Position numbers and translations under genes: made by a program. Positions 1-9,386 of a stretch of 64,000 nucleotides of DNA are shown here, piece by piece; within the stretch, counting starts at the first letter, position 1; the number at the start of each line of letters is the position of its first letter. This stretch comes from Flavobacteriales bacterium BRH_c54 (lineage in GTDB: Bacteria > Bacteroidota > Bacteroidia > Flavobacteriales_E > Vicingaceae), in the NCBI GenBank assembly GCA_000961845.1, contig LADZ01000006.1, positions 1 to 64,000 on the forward strand, read 5' to 3'. The notes beneath the pieces are model-generated. The model was not told the DNA's origin, searched no databases, and saw only the letters and a program-made list of their open reading frames with translations.

Positions 1-1970
1 GTTGGATTCTGTGCGGTAGAACTTGATGGTGTACCTCCTGTAAATGTCCAACTCCATGAGGTAGGTGTGTTAGTACTTAAGTCGGTAAAGCTTACTGTAT
101 TGCCTTCACATAAAGTGGTTGGTGTTCCACTAAACTCTGCTACGGGTGGAACACCTGATGGGTTTATGTAAACACCATAATCTTCTACATCCCCAACCAG
201 TAGTGGAGATTCACAACCTCCACCTAGTGTGCCGCCATCTGAAATAGCTCTTAAACGTAATAATTGCCCTGTTGTTGAAGTCAGTGGAATATTCACCGAA
301 GTAGTAAATGTTTGAGATGTATTATCTGTAATAGAATTACTTAACACTAATTCTCCTGCCGTATAGGCTCCATCATCATTATAATCAATATATACTCTAA
401 ATTGGAGTCCTAATCCACTATTTCCAGCATTTACGGTAACCTCTAAATTATAATTTTGTCCTTGTGTTACTTGTGTGTTTTTTGAACAAGTTAAATCTTG
501 CCAACCACCATTAGTAGATGATGATGATGTAGCACTCATCGTATTAAAAACAACTTTTGATATGGCATAACCAAAATTACCTGTATTACTAGAAGTATTT
601 TGGCAAGTAGAAGACTGAACTCCATTTGCAACAGAAACAAAGCCAGGTTTGGTTAAACTAGTTGTTCCACTACCATTAGTAATTTGAAGCGTTACATCAT
701 AAGATCCTGCTTGTGCAAAATTTATAGTTGGATTTTGATCTGTTGATGTAATTGGAGTATTTATCCCATCATCAAAAGTCCATAAAAAAGTAATATTTGG
801 CCAACCACCATTTTGATAAGTATTAGGAATACATGTTGATTCATCATAAAAAGTTACCGGACTTCCCAAACAAACCACACTACTACTAACGCTAAAATCT
901 ACTCCAGCAGTAGATGGTGGAACTAAAGCCATATTTCCATTAGCAGCTAAATAAGAAGCTCTTGTTACTGAAATAGCAGCATTTGCTCTTACTTTTTGGT
1001 CTGCTGTAAATTCACTCTGACAAGCATCCGATGAATAATCCATGTAGTTATGAATAAACAATTCTTTTGAGCTTCCTCCATCACAAGAGTTTGTCCCTGT
1101 TACACAGTTACTAGCGCTTCTAATATGTGGAGGAGTATCACAACATCTATCTCCTTGAGAAGAGCAGCTAGTATTAGAAGGGCAAGAATTTCCATTATTA
1201 TCTCCTTCAAAAGTGTGATACAAATTCATTGCATGACCTAACTCATGCGTTAATGTAGTATTTCCTGATTGGGCAAATTTACACCCTAACTGAACCATAC
1301 CATCATAAGATTGACCATGAGCTGATGCAAAATATGCATACCCCTGAATCCCAAAACCACATTCATTATCATCAATTTCTGAAACTAAATATATATTATA
1401 ATATTCTAATGTATTCCATCTACTAGTAGCCTTTAAAGCAGCATCTGTAATTCCATTGGATGTTTGTGCTTGAACACCAAAATTCATGTAAGTTGAATTT
1501 CCCGTCATATCCACTCTAACTATTCCGTTAGTACAATTTCCATTAGGATCTCTAACAGCTAAGGCAAACTCTATATCAACATCAACACCGTTTCCATCTC
1601 CTAAACTTCCCGGTATTTTTCTAAATCTTTCATTTAATTGTAAAATCCCCTGATTAATATCTACCTCACTTATATTACTTCCTGTTCCTACTGCTTCTCC
1701 TTTATGCATTACATGAACAACTACCGGAACAACATAAGTTGCCCCACTTTTTGGAGCATTGTAAGATTTCATAAAATTGTTAAAGTCCTCCGTCCTCTGA
1801 CGATAATCAGCGTTGGAATTTAATAACATATTATGCACATGATCGAAACCACATGATTCTGATGTTGAACTATTATTTAGTTGATTTGTATTTTTTAAAG
1901 GTGTTAACTGAGAGAATGCTGCTGACACAAAAACAAGCATCAACAATAATAAAATGTTAGTTTTTTTCAT
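1..1970 (-). CDS. Secreted M43-type (pappalysin/cytophagalysin-like) metalloprotease, C-terminus cut by window edge
   Basis: The minus-strand frame opens at an ATG at 1970 and runs off the left edge, so at least 656 codons are present and the 3' end is missing. It begins with a typical signal peptide (MKKTNILLLLMLVFVSAAFS). The catalytic zinc motif HELGHAMNLYH (HExxHxxGxxH) starts at residue 242. A Met-turn, YMDYSSDAC, follows with Met at about 310, as in the M43B family. Cys-rich stretches between the two match the disulfide-bonded insert of these enzymes. After the protease a PKD-like beta domain begins (VTFYDEST, FLWTFDDG). Later parts look like GEVED/Ig-like repeats. Large Bacteroidota members usually end in a T9SS sorting domain; that end lies outside the window. 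Role inferred: extracellular protein degradation. Confidence 0.88.
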   Translation of the reverse strand, partial: MKKTNILLLLMLVFVSAAFSQLTPLKNTNQLNNSSTSESCGFDHVHNMLLNSNADYRQRTEDFNNFMKSYNAPKSGATYVVPVVVHVMHKGEAVGTGSNISEVDINQGILQLNERFRKIPGSLGDGNGVDVDIEFALAVRDPNGNCTNGIVRVDMTGNSTYMNFGVQAQTSNGITDAALKATSRWNTLEYYNIYLVSEIDDNECGFGIQGYAYFASAHGQSYDGMVQLGCKFAQSGNTTLTHELGHAMNLYHTFEGDNNGNSCPSNTSCSSQGDRCCDTPPHIRSASNCVTGTNSCDGGSSKELFIHNYMDYSSDACQSEFTADQKVRANAAISVTRASYLAANGNMALVPPSTAGVDFSVSSSVVCLGSPVTFYDESTCIPNTYQNGGWPNITFLWTFDDGINTPITSTDQNPTINFAQAGSYDVTLQITNGSGTTSLTKPGFVSVANGVQSSTCQNTSSNTGNFGYAISKVVFNTMSATSSSSTNGGWQDLTCSKNTQVTQGQNYNLEVTVNAGNSGLGLQFRVYIDYNDDGAYTAGELVLSNSITDNTSQTFTTSVNIPLTSTTGQLLRLRAISDGGTLGGGCESPLLVGDVEDYGVYINPSGVPPVAEFSGTPTTLCEGNTVSFTDLSTNTPTSWSWTFTGGTPSSSTAQNP

Positions 1971-2167
1971 AATAGTTAGTTTAGTAGTGCATAAAAATAC
2001 TAAAGCAAGACGAACTAACTCACTAAAAGGTTGAGTAATAATCAACCATTATTTAGGCTTATGTTGGAATTCTAAAATTTAAAACTATTTATTTAAATAT
2101 TAAATTGTGTTTAGAATGTTTTTCGGCATATAGTACCATAGATACAAAGTAGGTATTAATTCCAAAT

Positions 2168-2197
2168 AAAAAAGGAGGCTAAGCCTCCTTTTTTATT
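2168..2197 (-). terminator. Rho-independent terminator after the S74 fibre gene
   Basis: A GC stem, GGAGGC-taa-GCCTCC, is flanked by A-runs on the left and T-runs on the right, so it could work in both directions. It lies just past the stop codon at 2221 of the minus-strand gene and before the upstream region of the protease gene. Confidence 0.85.
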
Positions 2198-2220
2198 TTT
2201 ATTTTCTTTTTGAAACCTTA

Positions 2221-3684
2221 TTATTGATCTGCATCGTTTGCGTAACTATTTTTATTTACACTAGTACTAGCTGGTTGTTTTTCAGTTCCATTATTAGTGC
2301 CAACTTCTTTTTTCACAATACTTTTTAATAACTTAAGTTCTTCAATTAAACTGTTTATTTGATCTTGTTGTTTATTTATCATCTCTTGTTGTTCCTGGAT
2401 AGCTTTAACTGCTATAACTCCAAATTCAATATACTGAACAGCCAACATTTTGGTGTCTTCACTTTCATTAACTAACTCTGGATATACTTCTTGAACATCT
2501 TGAGCAATAAAACCTTTTGATTTAAATTTAGAATTGCTTTCATTATAAAAATACTCTACGGGCTTTAGCTTTAAAACATCACTTAAAACAGATTTCATAG
2601 GTGTAATGTTGTTTTTTAACCTCCTGTCGGAAACTTGTGTATAAGCTCCTGTATTAGAAATATAAGAAATTCTCGTTCCGTTAAACCCAAAATTAAGATT
2701 TGCACCATCAGTCCATATTTGATTTTGATCTGTAGTAAGATCTGACTCTAAACGAATTCCTGCTCCACCTGGTGTTGTTCCACTAGATGATTGCTTAACA
2801 TGAACATCACAAGCAGGATTTGAATTTTCTCCTATTTTAACTCTTTCTGGTATTCTAACTTCTCCTGTACGTGTAAAAACAATTGAAGTATCTCCTAGTG
2901 TTGTACAGCCAGACTCTAAAGACAAAGTGTTGGCAGCACCATCATGATGAAATTCGAATCCACAAGTACCATTAAAAGCAATATCTTCTGTAAAAGCCAA
3001 TCTACCAGATTCTACCTCATTAAAATTTCCTTCATGACCAATCTGCATAATAAAAGTTCCTGTATCTCCAATATTTATTTTTTGTATGGCAGATAAGGTT
3101 CCAATAGAAACTTTACCAGTATTATTGTTATAAATGTTTGCGCCATTCAAAGTCCAGTTTCCTGCTCCGCCAGCCGGCAAAACAACATTATTACCATTAG
3201 ATATTGTTAATGTATCTCCTGATAAATTTAATGTTTGTAATTCATTTGTCGAATCGGTATCTAAATCATTTACAGCACTTCCTGCTACTTTTGAATATAA
3301 TGCATAAGGCACACTAACTAATTGAGAAGCTCCCATAACAACATAACTTGTCCCTCCTGTAGCATCCATAGCCGTTTCTATAAAATATGGTCCGTTTGCC
3401 CAATCAATTGCAGCAAATGTTCCCGAAATTACTGTACCTGTACCTATTTCTAAATTTACTAAACCATAAGAATTACTTGTTGGCGCAAATGTTTCCTGAT
3501 AAACTACTGTTCCTGAAGTACTTCCTTGCATTATTGTTAATCTCATCCCTACTGCTTGATTAGGAATTACATTTTGAGAAGCATCTCTTACAACCGCTTG
3601 GTATTTAAATGCCTCCGGACTTTGAGCCCACACACTAAATGATAAGGCTACTATTGCTAGTACTGATAGTATAATTTTTTTCAT
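2221..3684 (-). CDS. Secreted fibre-like protein with C-terminal S74 intramolecular chaperone domain
   Basis: 487 residues. An N-terminal signal peptide ends near residue 20 (SVWAQ). The first 130 residues (FKYQAVVRDASQNVIPNQAV, then VPYALYSKVAG) are the usual start of flavobacterial 'tail fiber domain' proteins. The middle is a low-complexity beta-rich shaft. From about residue 353, SDRRLKNNI followed by KSKGFIAQDVQEVYPELV is the peptidase S74 (endosialidase chaperone) domain. The Ser-Asp step is where such domains cleave themselves after trimerisation. A coiled coil (IQEQQEMINKQQDQINSL) follows. Family knowledge: S74 domains drive trimer folding of phage tail spikes and similar secreted fibres. 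A surface trimer is inferred; the ligand is unknown. Confidence 0.85.
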   Translation of the reverse strand: MKKIILSVLAIVALSFSVWAQSPEAFKYQAVVRDASQNVIPNQAVGMRLTIMQGSTSGTVVYQETFAPTSNSYGLVNLEIGTGTVISGTFAAIDWANGPYFIETAMDATGGTSYVVMGASQLVSVPYALYSKVAGSAVNDLDTDSTNELQTLNLSGDTLTISNGNNVVLPAGGAGNWTLNGANIYNNNTGKVSIGTLSAIQKINIGDTGTFIMQIGHEGNFNEVESGRLAFTEDIAFNGTCGFEFHHDGAANTLSLESGCTTLGDTSIVFTRTGEVRIPERVKIGENSNPACDVHVKQSSSGTTPGGAGIRLESDLTTDQNQIWTDGANLNFGFNGTRISYISNTGAYTQVSDRRLKNNITPMKSVLSDVLKLKPVEYFYNESNSKFKSKGFIAQDVQEVYPELVNESEDTKMLAVQYIEFGVIAVKAIQEQQEMINKQQDQINSLIEELKLLKSIVKKEVGTNNGTEKQPASTSVNKNSYANDADQ

Positions 3685-3712
3685 GTTGTTTTTGTTTTAG
3701 GTTAATATATTT

Positions 3713-4180
3713 TTATTTCTTAACAATTTTATATGTTTTAATTTTTTTCTTGTCAGATTCTGTTAAGGTTAACAAATATGTTCCTTTAGGATAATCAGAC
3801 ACATTTACATTGGTTGTTGATGATGTTAACATTAACTCTTCAACTAACTTACCTCCCATATCAAAAATTTGAAATGTAATTTTTTCATACTTTTCAATAG
3901 TTAAGTTAATAACCTCTGAAGTAGGATTCGGATAAATATTAACCGAAAAATTAGCATCTAAATCCTCAATATTGGTAATGGTTAAATTGGTCTGATGAAA
4001 CCCTTGTGTGGCATCATTAGTCCCATCAGAAACAGTTTCAATAACAGGTTCACCAATAGTAAAATCTATGGTGTTTGTCCCATTATCATAACTATCTCCT
4101 TGAGTTGATATAACTTCTTGAGCACTTAATAGGCTTATAGAAGATATAAAAACCCCAGCTAGTAGCGTTTTCTTTTTCAT
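3713..4180 (-). CDS. Small secreted protein with T9SS type A sorting domain
   Basis: An upstream non-ATG start at 4207 is possible, but the ATG at 4180 directly precedes a good signal peptide (MKKKTLLAGVFISSISLLSA). The mature N-terminal part is a short beta-rich stretch (FTIGEPVIETVSDG, TQGFHQTNL). It leads straight into a type A T9SS sorting domain, recognised by NIYPNPTSEVINL, the beta-strand FQIFDMGGKLV, and the end YPKGTYLLTL with a Lys-rich tail. These proteins are exported by Sec, then moved across the outer membrane by T9SS and anchored or released. It lies 28 bases downstream of the S74 gene start region and is probably co-transcribed with it. Function beyond export is not visible. 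Confidence 0.85.
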   Translation of the reverse strand: MKKKTLLAGVFISSISLLSAQEVISTQGDSYDNGTNTIDFTIGEPVIETVSDGTNDATQGFHQTNLTITNIEDLDANFSVNIYPNPTSEVINLTIEKYEKITFQIFDMGGKLVEELMLTSSTTNVNVSDYPKGTYLLTLTESDKKKIKTYKIVKK

Positions 4181-4357
4181 GATTTTTGGTTTTTTAATTA
4201 ATAACACAATTATACTCGTAATTGAGAGATTGGTTATGAAATTAATTATGAAATTAGCTAATTTATATTCAAACTAAATAAGAATTATAACTTGTGAATT
4301 TTGAGCACCTATTTATGGCGTTAAGTCATTATTTAATAGAAAAAATTGCATCATTAA

Positions 4358-4777
4358 TTAGCTGGTATGATCTAACACTATCAACCACTTTCCATCAATT
4401 TTTCTCCAGTAAAGTGTAAAATACCCACCAATATTTCCACCATCGCGAGTAATATTCCATTTCCCTAGCATAAAAGCTGTCTGATTTTCCACTTCCAATT
4501 TTTCTATTGTAAAAGAAAGTTTGCCCATAGTAGATTTATCAGGGTACGATTTTTTGTAGTTCTCTAAAGTAGTTTGCCAACCGTATTTGATACCATTTTT
4601 ACCGACAAACATTAGCGAATCTGACTGCCAATAGCCTTGCATAAAAGCGTCAATATCTCCATTGTTCCAATCTTGCTCTTGTTGGCTCATCACTTCTAAA
4701 ATAGCTTCTTTCTCTTGCGATTGTCGTGTACAAGCCATAGTCAAAATTATTACTGTTATGAAAAGCACATTTTTCAT
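4358..4777 (-). CDS. DUF4440/SnoaL-like (NTF2 fold) lipoprotein
   Basis: 139 residues. It starts with a lipoprotein signal peptide whose lipobox, LTMAC, ends at Cys16. The rest matches the DUF4440 pattern: an N-terminal helix (AILEVMSQQEQDWNNGDIDAFM), then tryptophan/tyrosine-rich strands ending in YWRKIDGKWLIVLDHTS, typical of the NTF2-like cone. Such proteins often bind small ligands, but no catalytic residues can be assigned. The gene starts 10 bases before the hutH stop on the same strand and may be the last gene of the hisS-hutH transcript. A peripheral lipid-anchored envelope location is inferred. Confidence 0.75.
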   Translation of the reverse strand: MKNVLFITVIILTMACTRQSQEKEAILEVMSQQEQDWNNGDIDAFMQGYWQSDSLMFVGKNGIKYGWQTTLENYKKSYPDKSTMGKLSFTIEKLEVENQTAFMLGKWNITRDGGNIGGYFTLYWRKIDGKWLIVLDHTS

Positions 4778-4787
4778 ATCGATAAGT

Positions 4788-6299
4788 TTATAAAAAATCA
4801 GTTAATGCCGTTTGCTGTGCTTTATTTTTAACAAAAGCTATACTTTTTTGAATAACCGGTTGCATTTCTATATCTTGCTCTACAAATGGCACTTCTTTTC
4901 TGTATGCTGCTACTAAATCTTCTATATAATCAGATGATTTCAACGGTTTTCTAAACGCCAATGCTTGTGATGCATTTAGCAATTCTATTCCTACAATCTT
5001 TTCTAAATTATCCATCATTCGGGCAACTTTTGTAGCTGCATTAGCTCCCATACTTACGTGATCTTCTTGTCCATTGGAAGAATCTATTGTATCCACAGAG
5101 CAAGGAGTAGCCAATTGTTTGTTTTGACTTACTACAGAAGCCGCTGCATATTGAGGAATCATAAAACCACTGTTTAACCCCGGATTAGCTACTAAAAATG
5201 GAGGTAAGTTTCTTGTCCCGCCAATGAGTTTGTAAATCCTTCTTTCCGAAATACTTCCTAGTTCTGCTATGGCAATTCCTAAATAATCTAACGCCATTGC
5301 CAAAGGTTGTCCATGAAAATTACCTGCTGAAATCACCTCATCAGCCTCAGGAAAAATAGTTGGATTATCGGTAACCGAATTAATTTCTGTTTCAAACACT
5401 TTTTGTACATGCGTAATGACATCTTTTGAAGCTCCATGAACTTGCGGAATGCATCTAAAAGAATAAGGGTCTTGAACATGTTTTTTATCTTGAGCAGCAA
5501 TTTCACTCCCCTCTATAACTTTTAATATGTTTCTTGAGGTAATAAATTGTCCGTTATGTGGTCTTACTTTATGAATTAACTCATTAAAAGGTTCAATTCT
5601 GCCATCATACGCTTCTAAAGAAATGGCTGCAACTACATCCATAAAAGTGGACATTTTTTTAGCTTTCATCAAGGAATAAATGCCATAAGCACTCATAAAC
5701 TGTGTCCCGTTAAGCAATGCCAATCCTTCTTTAGATTTTAATTGAATTGGCTCCCAATTAAATTTTTTGTTGATTTCGGCAGCTGAATATTTTTTACCTT
5801 CAACCACTACTTCACCTAAGCCTAATAAGGGTAATGATAAATGAGCTAAGGGAGCTAAATCGCCTGAAGCACCTAAAGAACCTTGCTGATACACCACGGG
5901 ATAAACTCCGTTATTATAAAAATCTATTAATCGCTGAACGGTTGCTAACTGAACGCCTGAATTGCCATAGCTTAATCCCTGAATTTTGAGCAACAGCATC
6001 AACTGAACAACTTCTTGAGGTACTTCTTCTCCTAAGCCGCAAGCGTGCGACATTACTAAATTTCGTTGTAATTGCTCTAGTTGGTCGTTAGATATTCGTG
6101 TATCGCACAATGAACCGAAGCCTGTGTTGATACCGTAAATTGGCTTATCGTGTCTGTTTAGTTTTTCATCTAAATAGGTTCTGCATTGTTCTATAGCTGT
6201 TGCAGCATCTTCAGAAAGTTGTAATTTTTTCTGTTGATTGATGATTTCATTAACTATTGCTAAATCTATCCAGTTTTTATTGATATGATGAATACTCAT
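4788..6299 (-). CDS. hutH: Histidine ammonia-lyase
   Basis: 503 residues, full length for the family. HutH eliminates ammonia from L-histidine to give urocanate, the first step of histidine breakdown. The Ala-Ser-Gly triad that cyclises into the MIO cofactor is at residues 144-146 in GSLGASGDLAPL. The active-site tyrosine loop YGINTGFG is at 55-62. C-terminal signatures such as SVDTIDSSNGQEDHVSMG are also present. The ATG overlaps the last bases of hisS by 4 nt (ATGA), so translation is likely coupled. No hutU, hutI or hutG lies next to it, so the rest of the pathway must be elsewhere. A tyrosine/phenylalanine ammonia-lyase is less likely. Confidence 0.93.
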   Translation of the reverse strand: MSIHHINKNWIDLAIVNEIINQQKKLQLSEDAATAIEQCRTYLDEKLNRHDKPIYGINTGFGSLCDTRISNDQLEQLQRNLVMSHACGLGEEVPQEVVQLMLLLKIQGLSYGNSGVQLATVQRLIDFYNNGVYPVVYQQGSLGASGDLAPLAHLSLPLLGLGEVVVEGKKYSAAEINKKFNWEPIQLKSKEGLALLNGTQFMSAYGIYSLMKAKKMSTFMDVVAAISLEAYDGRIEPFNELIHKVRPHNGQFITSRNILKVIEGSEIAAQDKKHVQDPYSFRCIPQVHGASKDVITHVQKVFETEINSVTDNPTIFPEADEVISAGNFHGQPLAMALDYLGIAIAELGSISERRIYKLIGGTRNLPPFLVANPGLNSGFMIPQYAAASVVSQNKQLATPCSVDTIDSSNGQEDHVSMGANAATKVARMMDNLEKIVGIELLNASQALAFRKPLKSSDYIEDLVAAYRKEVPFVEQDIEMQPVIQKSIAFVKNKAQQTALTDFL

Positions 6300-7726
6300 T
6301 TTTTTAATTCTTGAATTAATTCCTCAATAGTGAAAGCATGTTGCTCCCCTGTTTTCATATTTTTTACAGTTAATTTTCCTGAAGCCATTTCATCGCTACC
6401 CACCAACACTACGTAGTTAATGTTTTTGTTGTTGGCAAAAGTCATTTGTTTTTTAAGTTTTGCTCCGACATCGGGATAAATTTCTGCATTAATGTCTTCA
6501 TTTCTTAATTGAAACAATAAAGGCAGACAATAATCTTGTTCTTTTTCTCCAAAGTTTACGAATAACACTTGCGTAGAATCTCCTTCAAATTCAGGATATA
6601 AATTATTATCTAACAATACATCATAAATTCTATCTGCTCCAAAAGAAATGCCTACTCCGGAAACATCTTTTAAACCAAATTTTCCTGTTAAATCATCGTA
6701 TCTTCCGCCACCACAAATGCTCGGAAAGTTATCTACTTTTACTTCTATAATGGTTCCTGTATAGTAACCCAATCCACGAGATAAAGTCGGGTCGAATTTA
6801 ATGTTAGCGGATTTAACACCAAGTTCCTTTAATTTTTCAAAAACAAATTCCAATTCATCAACCCCCTTATCACCAATTAAAGTACTACCTATTAGTTTAG
6901 ACAGCGATTTTAATGATGAAGTTGTTAAATCTAAATCAGGTTTATTTGAATATTTATCATTTGATTTAGCCTTTTCGTATGAAGTTTTATTAATAATGAT
7001 TGACATTAATTTTAACACTGAATCAGAAGGAATCTGTGCATTTAATAATTCATTAATCACTCCATCCTCTCCAATTTTATCATATTTATCTATAGCAACT
7101 AATATATCTTCAAACTTATCTTGCTCCCCAACCGATTCAACAATCCCTTGCAAAATTTTTCTATTATTTACCGAAACGGTATAATTCAATTTACCTTGAA
7201 ACAATTCGGTAAACACATCATCAATAATTTTGATTAAATCTACTTCATTCAATAAGGAATCAGAACCAATAATATCAGCATCGCACTGATAAAATTCTCT
7301 GTAACGTCCTTTTTGTGGTCGGTCGGCACGCCAAACCGGTTGTATCTGAAACCTTCTAAATGGAAAGGTAATCTCATTTTGATTTTGTACAACATAACGA
7401 GCAAAAGGAACGGTTAAATCGTAGTGCAAAGCCTTTTCAGCAATTGATTTTGTTAATCCGTTAGCATTTTTCTCTTTCAACGCTTTTTCATCCGCTTTAG
7501 CTAAATAATCTCCACTGTTCAAAATCTTAAAAATCAACTTATCGCTTTCATCACCACCGGTACCTACCAATGTACTTAGGTTTTCCATAGCAGGCGTTTC
7601 TATTTGTTGGAAACCATATTTTTTATACACTTTTTTAATGGTATCGAAAATATAATTTCTACGAGCCATTTCTATTGGCGAAAAATCTCTTGTTCCTTTT
7701 GGTAAACTTGGTTTATTACTACTCAT
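6296..7726 (-). CDS. hisS: Histidyl-tRNA synthetase
   Basis: 476 residues. It charges tRNA-His with histidine in the cytoplasm (class II synthetase). Motif 1 region: KGTRDFSP and the helix after it. Motif 2: FRRFQIQPVWRADRPQKGRY with the FYQCDADI strand. The histidine-specific stretch LGYYTGTIIEV and motif 3 GGGRYDDL...GVGISFGADR follow. The C-terminal anticodon-binding domain (VLFVNFGEKE, YVVLVGSDEM) is complete. An insert of about 60 residues between motifs 2 and 3 (KSNDKYSNKPDLDL) resembles the long HisS form of Bacteroidota. It is followed immediately by hutH with a 4-nt overlap. A box TACCTTT on the minus strand near 7744-7751 may be its -7 element. Confidence 0.95.
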   Translation of the reverse strand: MSSNKPSLPKGTRDFSPIEMARRNYIFDTIKKVYKKYGFQQIETPAMENLSTLVGTGGDESDKLIFKILNSGDYLAKADEKALKEKNANGLTKSIAEKALHYDLTVPFARYVVQNQNEITFPFRRFQIQPVWRADRPQKGRYREFYQCDADIIGSDSLLNEVDLIKIIDDVFTELFQGKLNYTVSVNNRKILQGIVESVGEQDKFEDILVAIDKYDKIGEDGVINELLNAQIPSDSVLKLMSIIINKTSYEKAKSNDKYSNKPDLDLTTSSLKSLSKLIGSTLIGDKGVDELEFVFEKLKELGVKSANIKFDPTLSRGLGYYTGTIIEVKVDNFPSICGGGRYDDLTGKFGLKDVSGVGISFGADRIYDVLLDNNLYPEFEGDSTQVLFVNFGEKEQDYCLPLLFQLRNEDINAEIYPDVGAKLKKQMTFANNKNINYVVLVGSDEMASGKLTVKNMKTGEQHAFTIEELIQELKK

Positions 7727-7793
7727 ATTGCTTTTAAAATATTAAAGGTACAAATTTAGAATAATAATGGTTTAACCCGAAATTAGTACCAAC

Positions 7794-7826
7794 AAAAAAG
7801 CCCAAAAGCGATGAACACTTTTGGGC
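7794..7826 (-). terminator. Terminator downstream of the 62-residue membrane gene
   Basis: A 9-bp perfect stem, GCCCAAAAG paired with CTTTTGGGC (7800-7808 and 7818-7826), is followed on the minus strand by a run of six Ts. It sits 25 bases past the stop of the small gene at 7851 and before the hisS promoter, so it isolates the two units. Confidence 0.85.
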
Positions 7827-7850
7827 ATTATTATTTAAACACGTTATTGT

Positions 7851-8039
7851 TTAGTGATGTGCTTCTTCTGATGAATTATTTATCATAATGATTCCTACAA
7901 CTACACCTATAATCATTACTGTCATAGACAAAGCTTGACCAATACCTCCATACCCTTCTATATCAATATAAGTATAGTGAAATGGAAGTGTAAACATAAG
8001 TGCAATTAGTATAAAACCTATTAATCTATTTTTTTTCAT
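7851..8039 (-). CDS. Small two-helix membrane protein of unknown function
   Basis: 62 residues with two hydrophobic segments (about residues 6-22 and 36-53) joined by a loop YTYIDIEGYGGIG. It ends SSEEAHH. Start ATG, own terminator downstream, and a 160-bp upstream gap with room for a promoter all support a real gene. The length and pattern resemble small DUF-type flavobacterial inner membrane proteins, but I do not recognise a named family. No function is assigned. Confidence 0.6.
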   Translation of the reverse strand: MKKNRLIGFILIALMFTLPFHYTYIDIEGYGGIGQALSMTVMIIGVVVGIIMINNSSEEAHH

Positions 8040-8202
8040 TTGTATATTTATTTATTGTTTTTAATTCGTCAAATGTAACTCGCCAAACATAATTACTTCT
8101 GTGTAATTAAATTAAATTTGTGGCTCGTTTCATGTCGTTTTGTTTTTTAGTTGATGCTAAAGTACACTTTTTTATAATTATTCAAAAAAAGATTTTATTT
8201 TT

Positions 8203-9360
8203 TTAAAGTGTTCCTCTTTTTTCTTGTTCTCTTTCTATAGATTCAAACAATGCTTTAAAGTTTCCTGCTCCAAATCCTCTTGCTCCCATTCTCTGAATAA
8301 TTTCAAAAAACAAGGTTGGTCTGTCTTCTACAGGTTTAGTGAAAATCTGTAACAAATAACCTTCTTCATCAGCATCAATCATTATTCCTAAACTTTTTAA
8401 GGTTTCAATATCTTCTCTTAACTCATGGCTATGCTCTTCCAACCTTCCGGGAACAGCTCTATAATATTCTTCCGGTGGAGTGGATAAAAATTCTACTCCT
8501 CTAGCTCTTAATTTAGATACTGTTGTAATAATATCATCTGTAGCTACAGCAATATGTTGTGCACCTGGTCCTTCATAAAAGTCTAAATATTCTTCAATTT
8601 GAGATTTTTTCTTTCCTTCGGCAGGTTCATTAATCGGAAATTTAATTCTTCCGTTGCCATTACTCATTACTTTACTCATTAAAGCAGAGTATTCAGTGTG
8701 AATTTGCTTGTCATCAAAAGATAGGAAATTGACAAAGCCCATTACATCTTCATAAAACTTTACCCATTGGTTCATTTCATTCCAACCAACATTACCTACC
8801 ATGTGGTCAATAAATTTCAAGCCTGTTGGTTCCGGATTGTAATCTGATTCCCATTTTTGATATCCCGGTAAAAATACTCCATTATAATTTTTTCTTTCTA
8901 CAAAGATGTGAACGGTTTCTCCATAAGTATAAATTCCTGAACGTACCACCTCACCATGCTCATCTTTTTCTACCGTTGGTTCCATAAAAGATTTAGCTCC
9001 TCTTTTAGTAGTTTCTTCCCACGATTTAGTGGCATCTTCTACCCAAAGTGCAATCACTTTAACACCATCTCCATGTTTAACGATATGGTCGTTTATTGGC
9101 GATTTTGAATTTAACGGAGTAGTCAATACCAATCTTATTTTATCTTGTTTCAACACATAAGAGGCATATTCTTTACATCCTGTTTCTAAACCTTTATAAG
9201 CATACGATTGAAAACCAAATGCTGTTTTATAGAAATGAGCTGCTTGTTTAGCATTGCCTACATAAAACTCTACATAGTCAGTTCCTAAAAGCGGTAAAAA
9301 ATCTTGTGCTCCTTCAAATATTTTTTCTAATCCGTATTCTACGTTTTTTATATCTTTCAT
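8203..9360 (-). CDS. hpd: 4-hydroxyphenylpyruvate dioxygenase
   Basis: 385 residues, standard length. The enzyme turns 4-hydroxyphenylpyruvate into homogentisate in tyrosine breakdown, using Fe(II) and O2. Two vicinal-oxygen-chelate domains are visible. The three iron ligands are His186 (IDHMVGN), His269 (GAQHIAVATDD) and Glu353 (FFEIIQR). The C-terminal substrate-covering helix RGFGAGNFKALFESIE is present. It is downstream of hmgA on the same strand, with the hairpin-bounded four-helix-bundle gene between them. The substrate of hmgA is the product of this enzyme, so the two form one pathway unit. Maleylacetoacetate isomerase and fumarylacetoacetase are not in the window. Confidence 0.95.
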   Translation of the reverse strand: MKDIKNVEYGLEKIFEGAQDFLPLLGTDYVEFYVGNAKQAAHFYKTAFGFQSYAYKGLETGCKEYASYVLKQDKIRLVLTTPLNSKSPINDHIVKHGDGVKVIALWVEDATKSWEETTKRGAKSFMEPTVEKDEHGEVVRSGIYTYGETVHIFVERKNYNGVFLPGYQKWESDYNPEPTGLKFIDHMVGNVGWNEMNQWVKFYEDVMGFVNFLSFDDKQIHTEYSALMSKVMSNGNGRIKFPINEPAEGKKKSQIEEYLDFYEGPGAQHIAVATDDIITTVSKLRARGVEFLSTPPEEYYRAVPGRLEEHSHELREDIETLKSLGIMIDADEEGYLLQIFTKPVEDRPTLFFEIIQRMGARGFGAGNFKALFESIEREQEKRGTL

Positions 9361-9386
9361 TTTAGTTAGTTTTTTTTAAGAAACAA

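Noticed and set aside
6801..7184. 127-codon plus-strand frame
   Set aside because: Antisense to the well-conserved hisS coding region.
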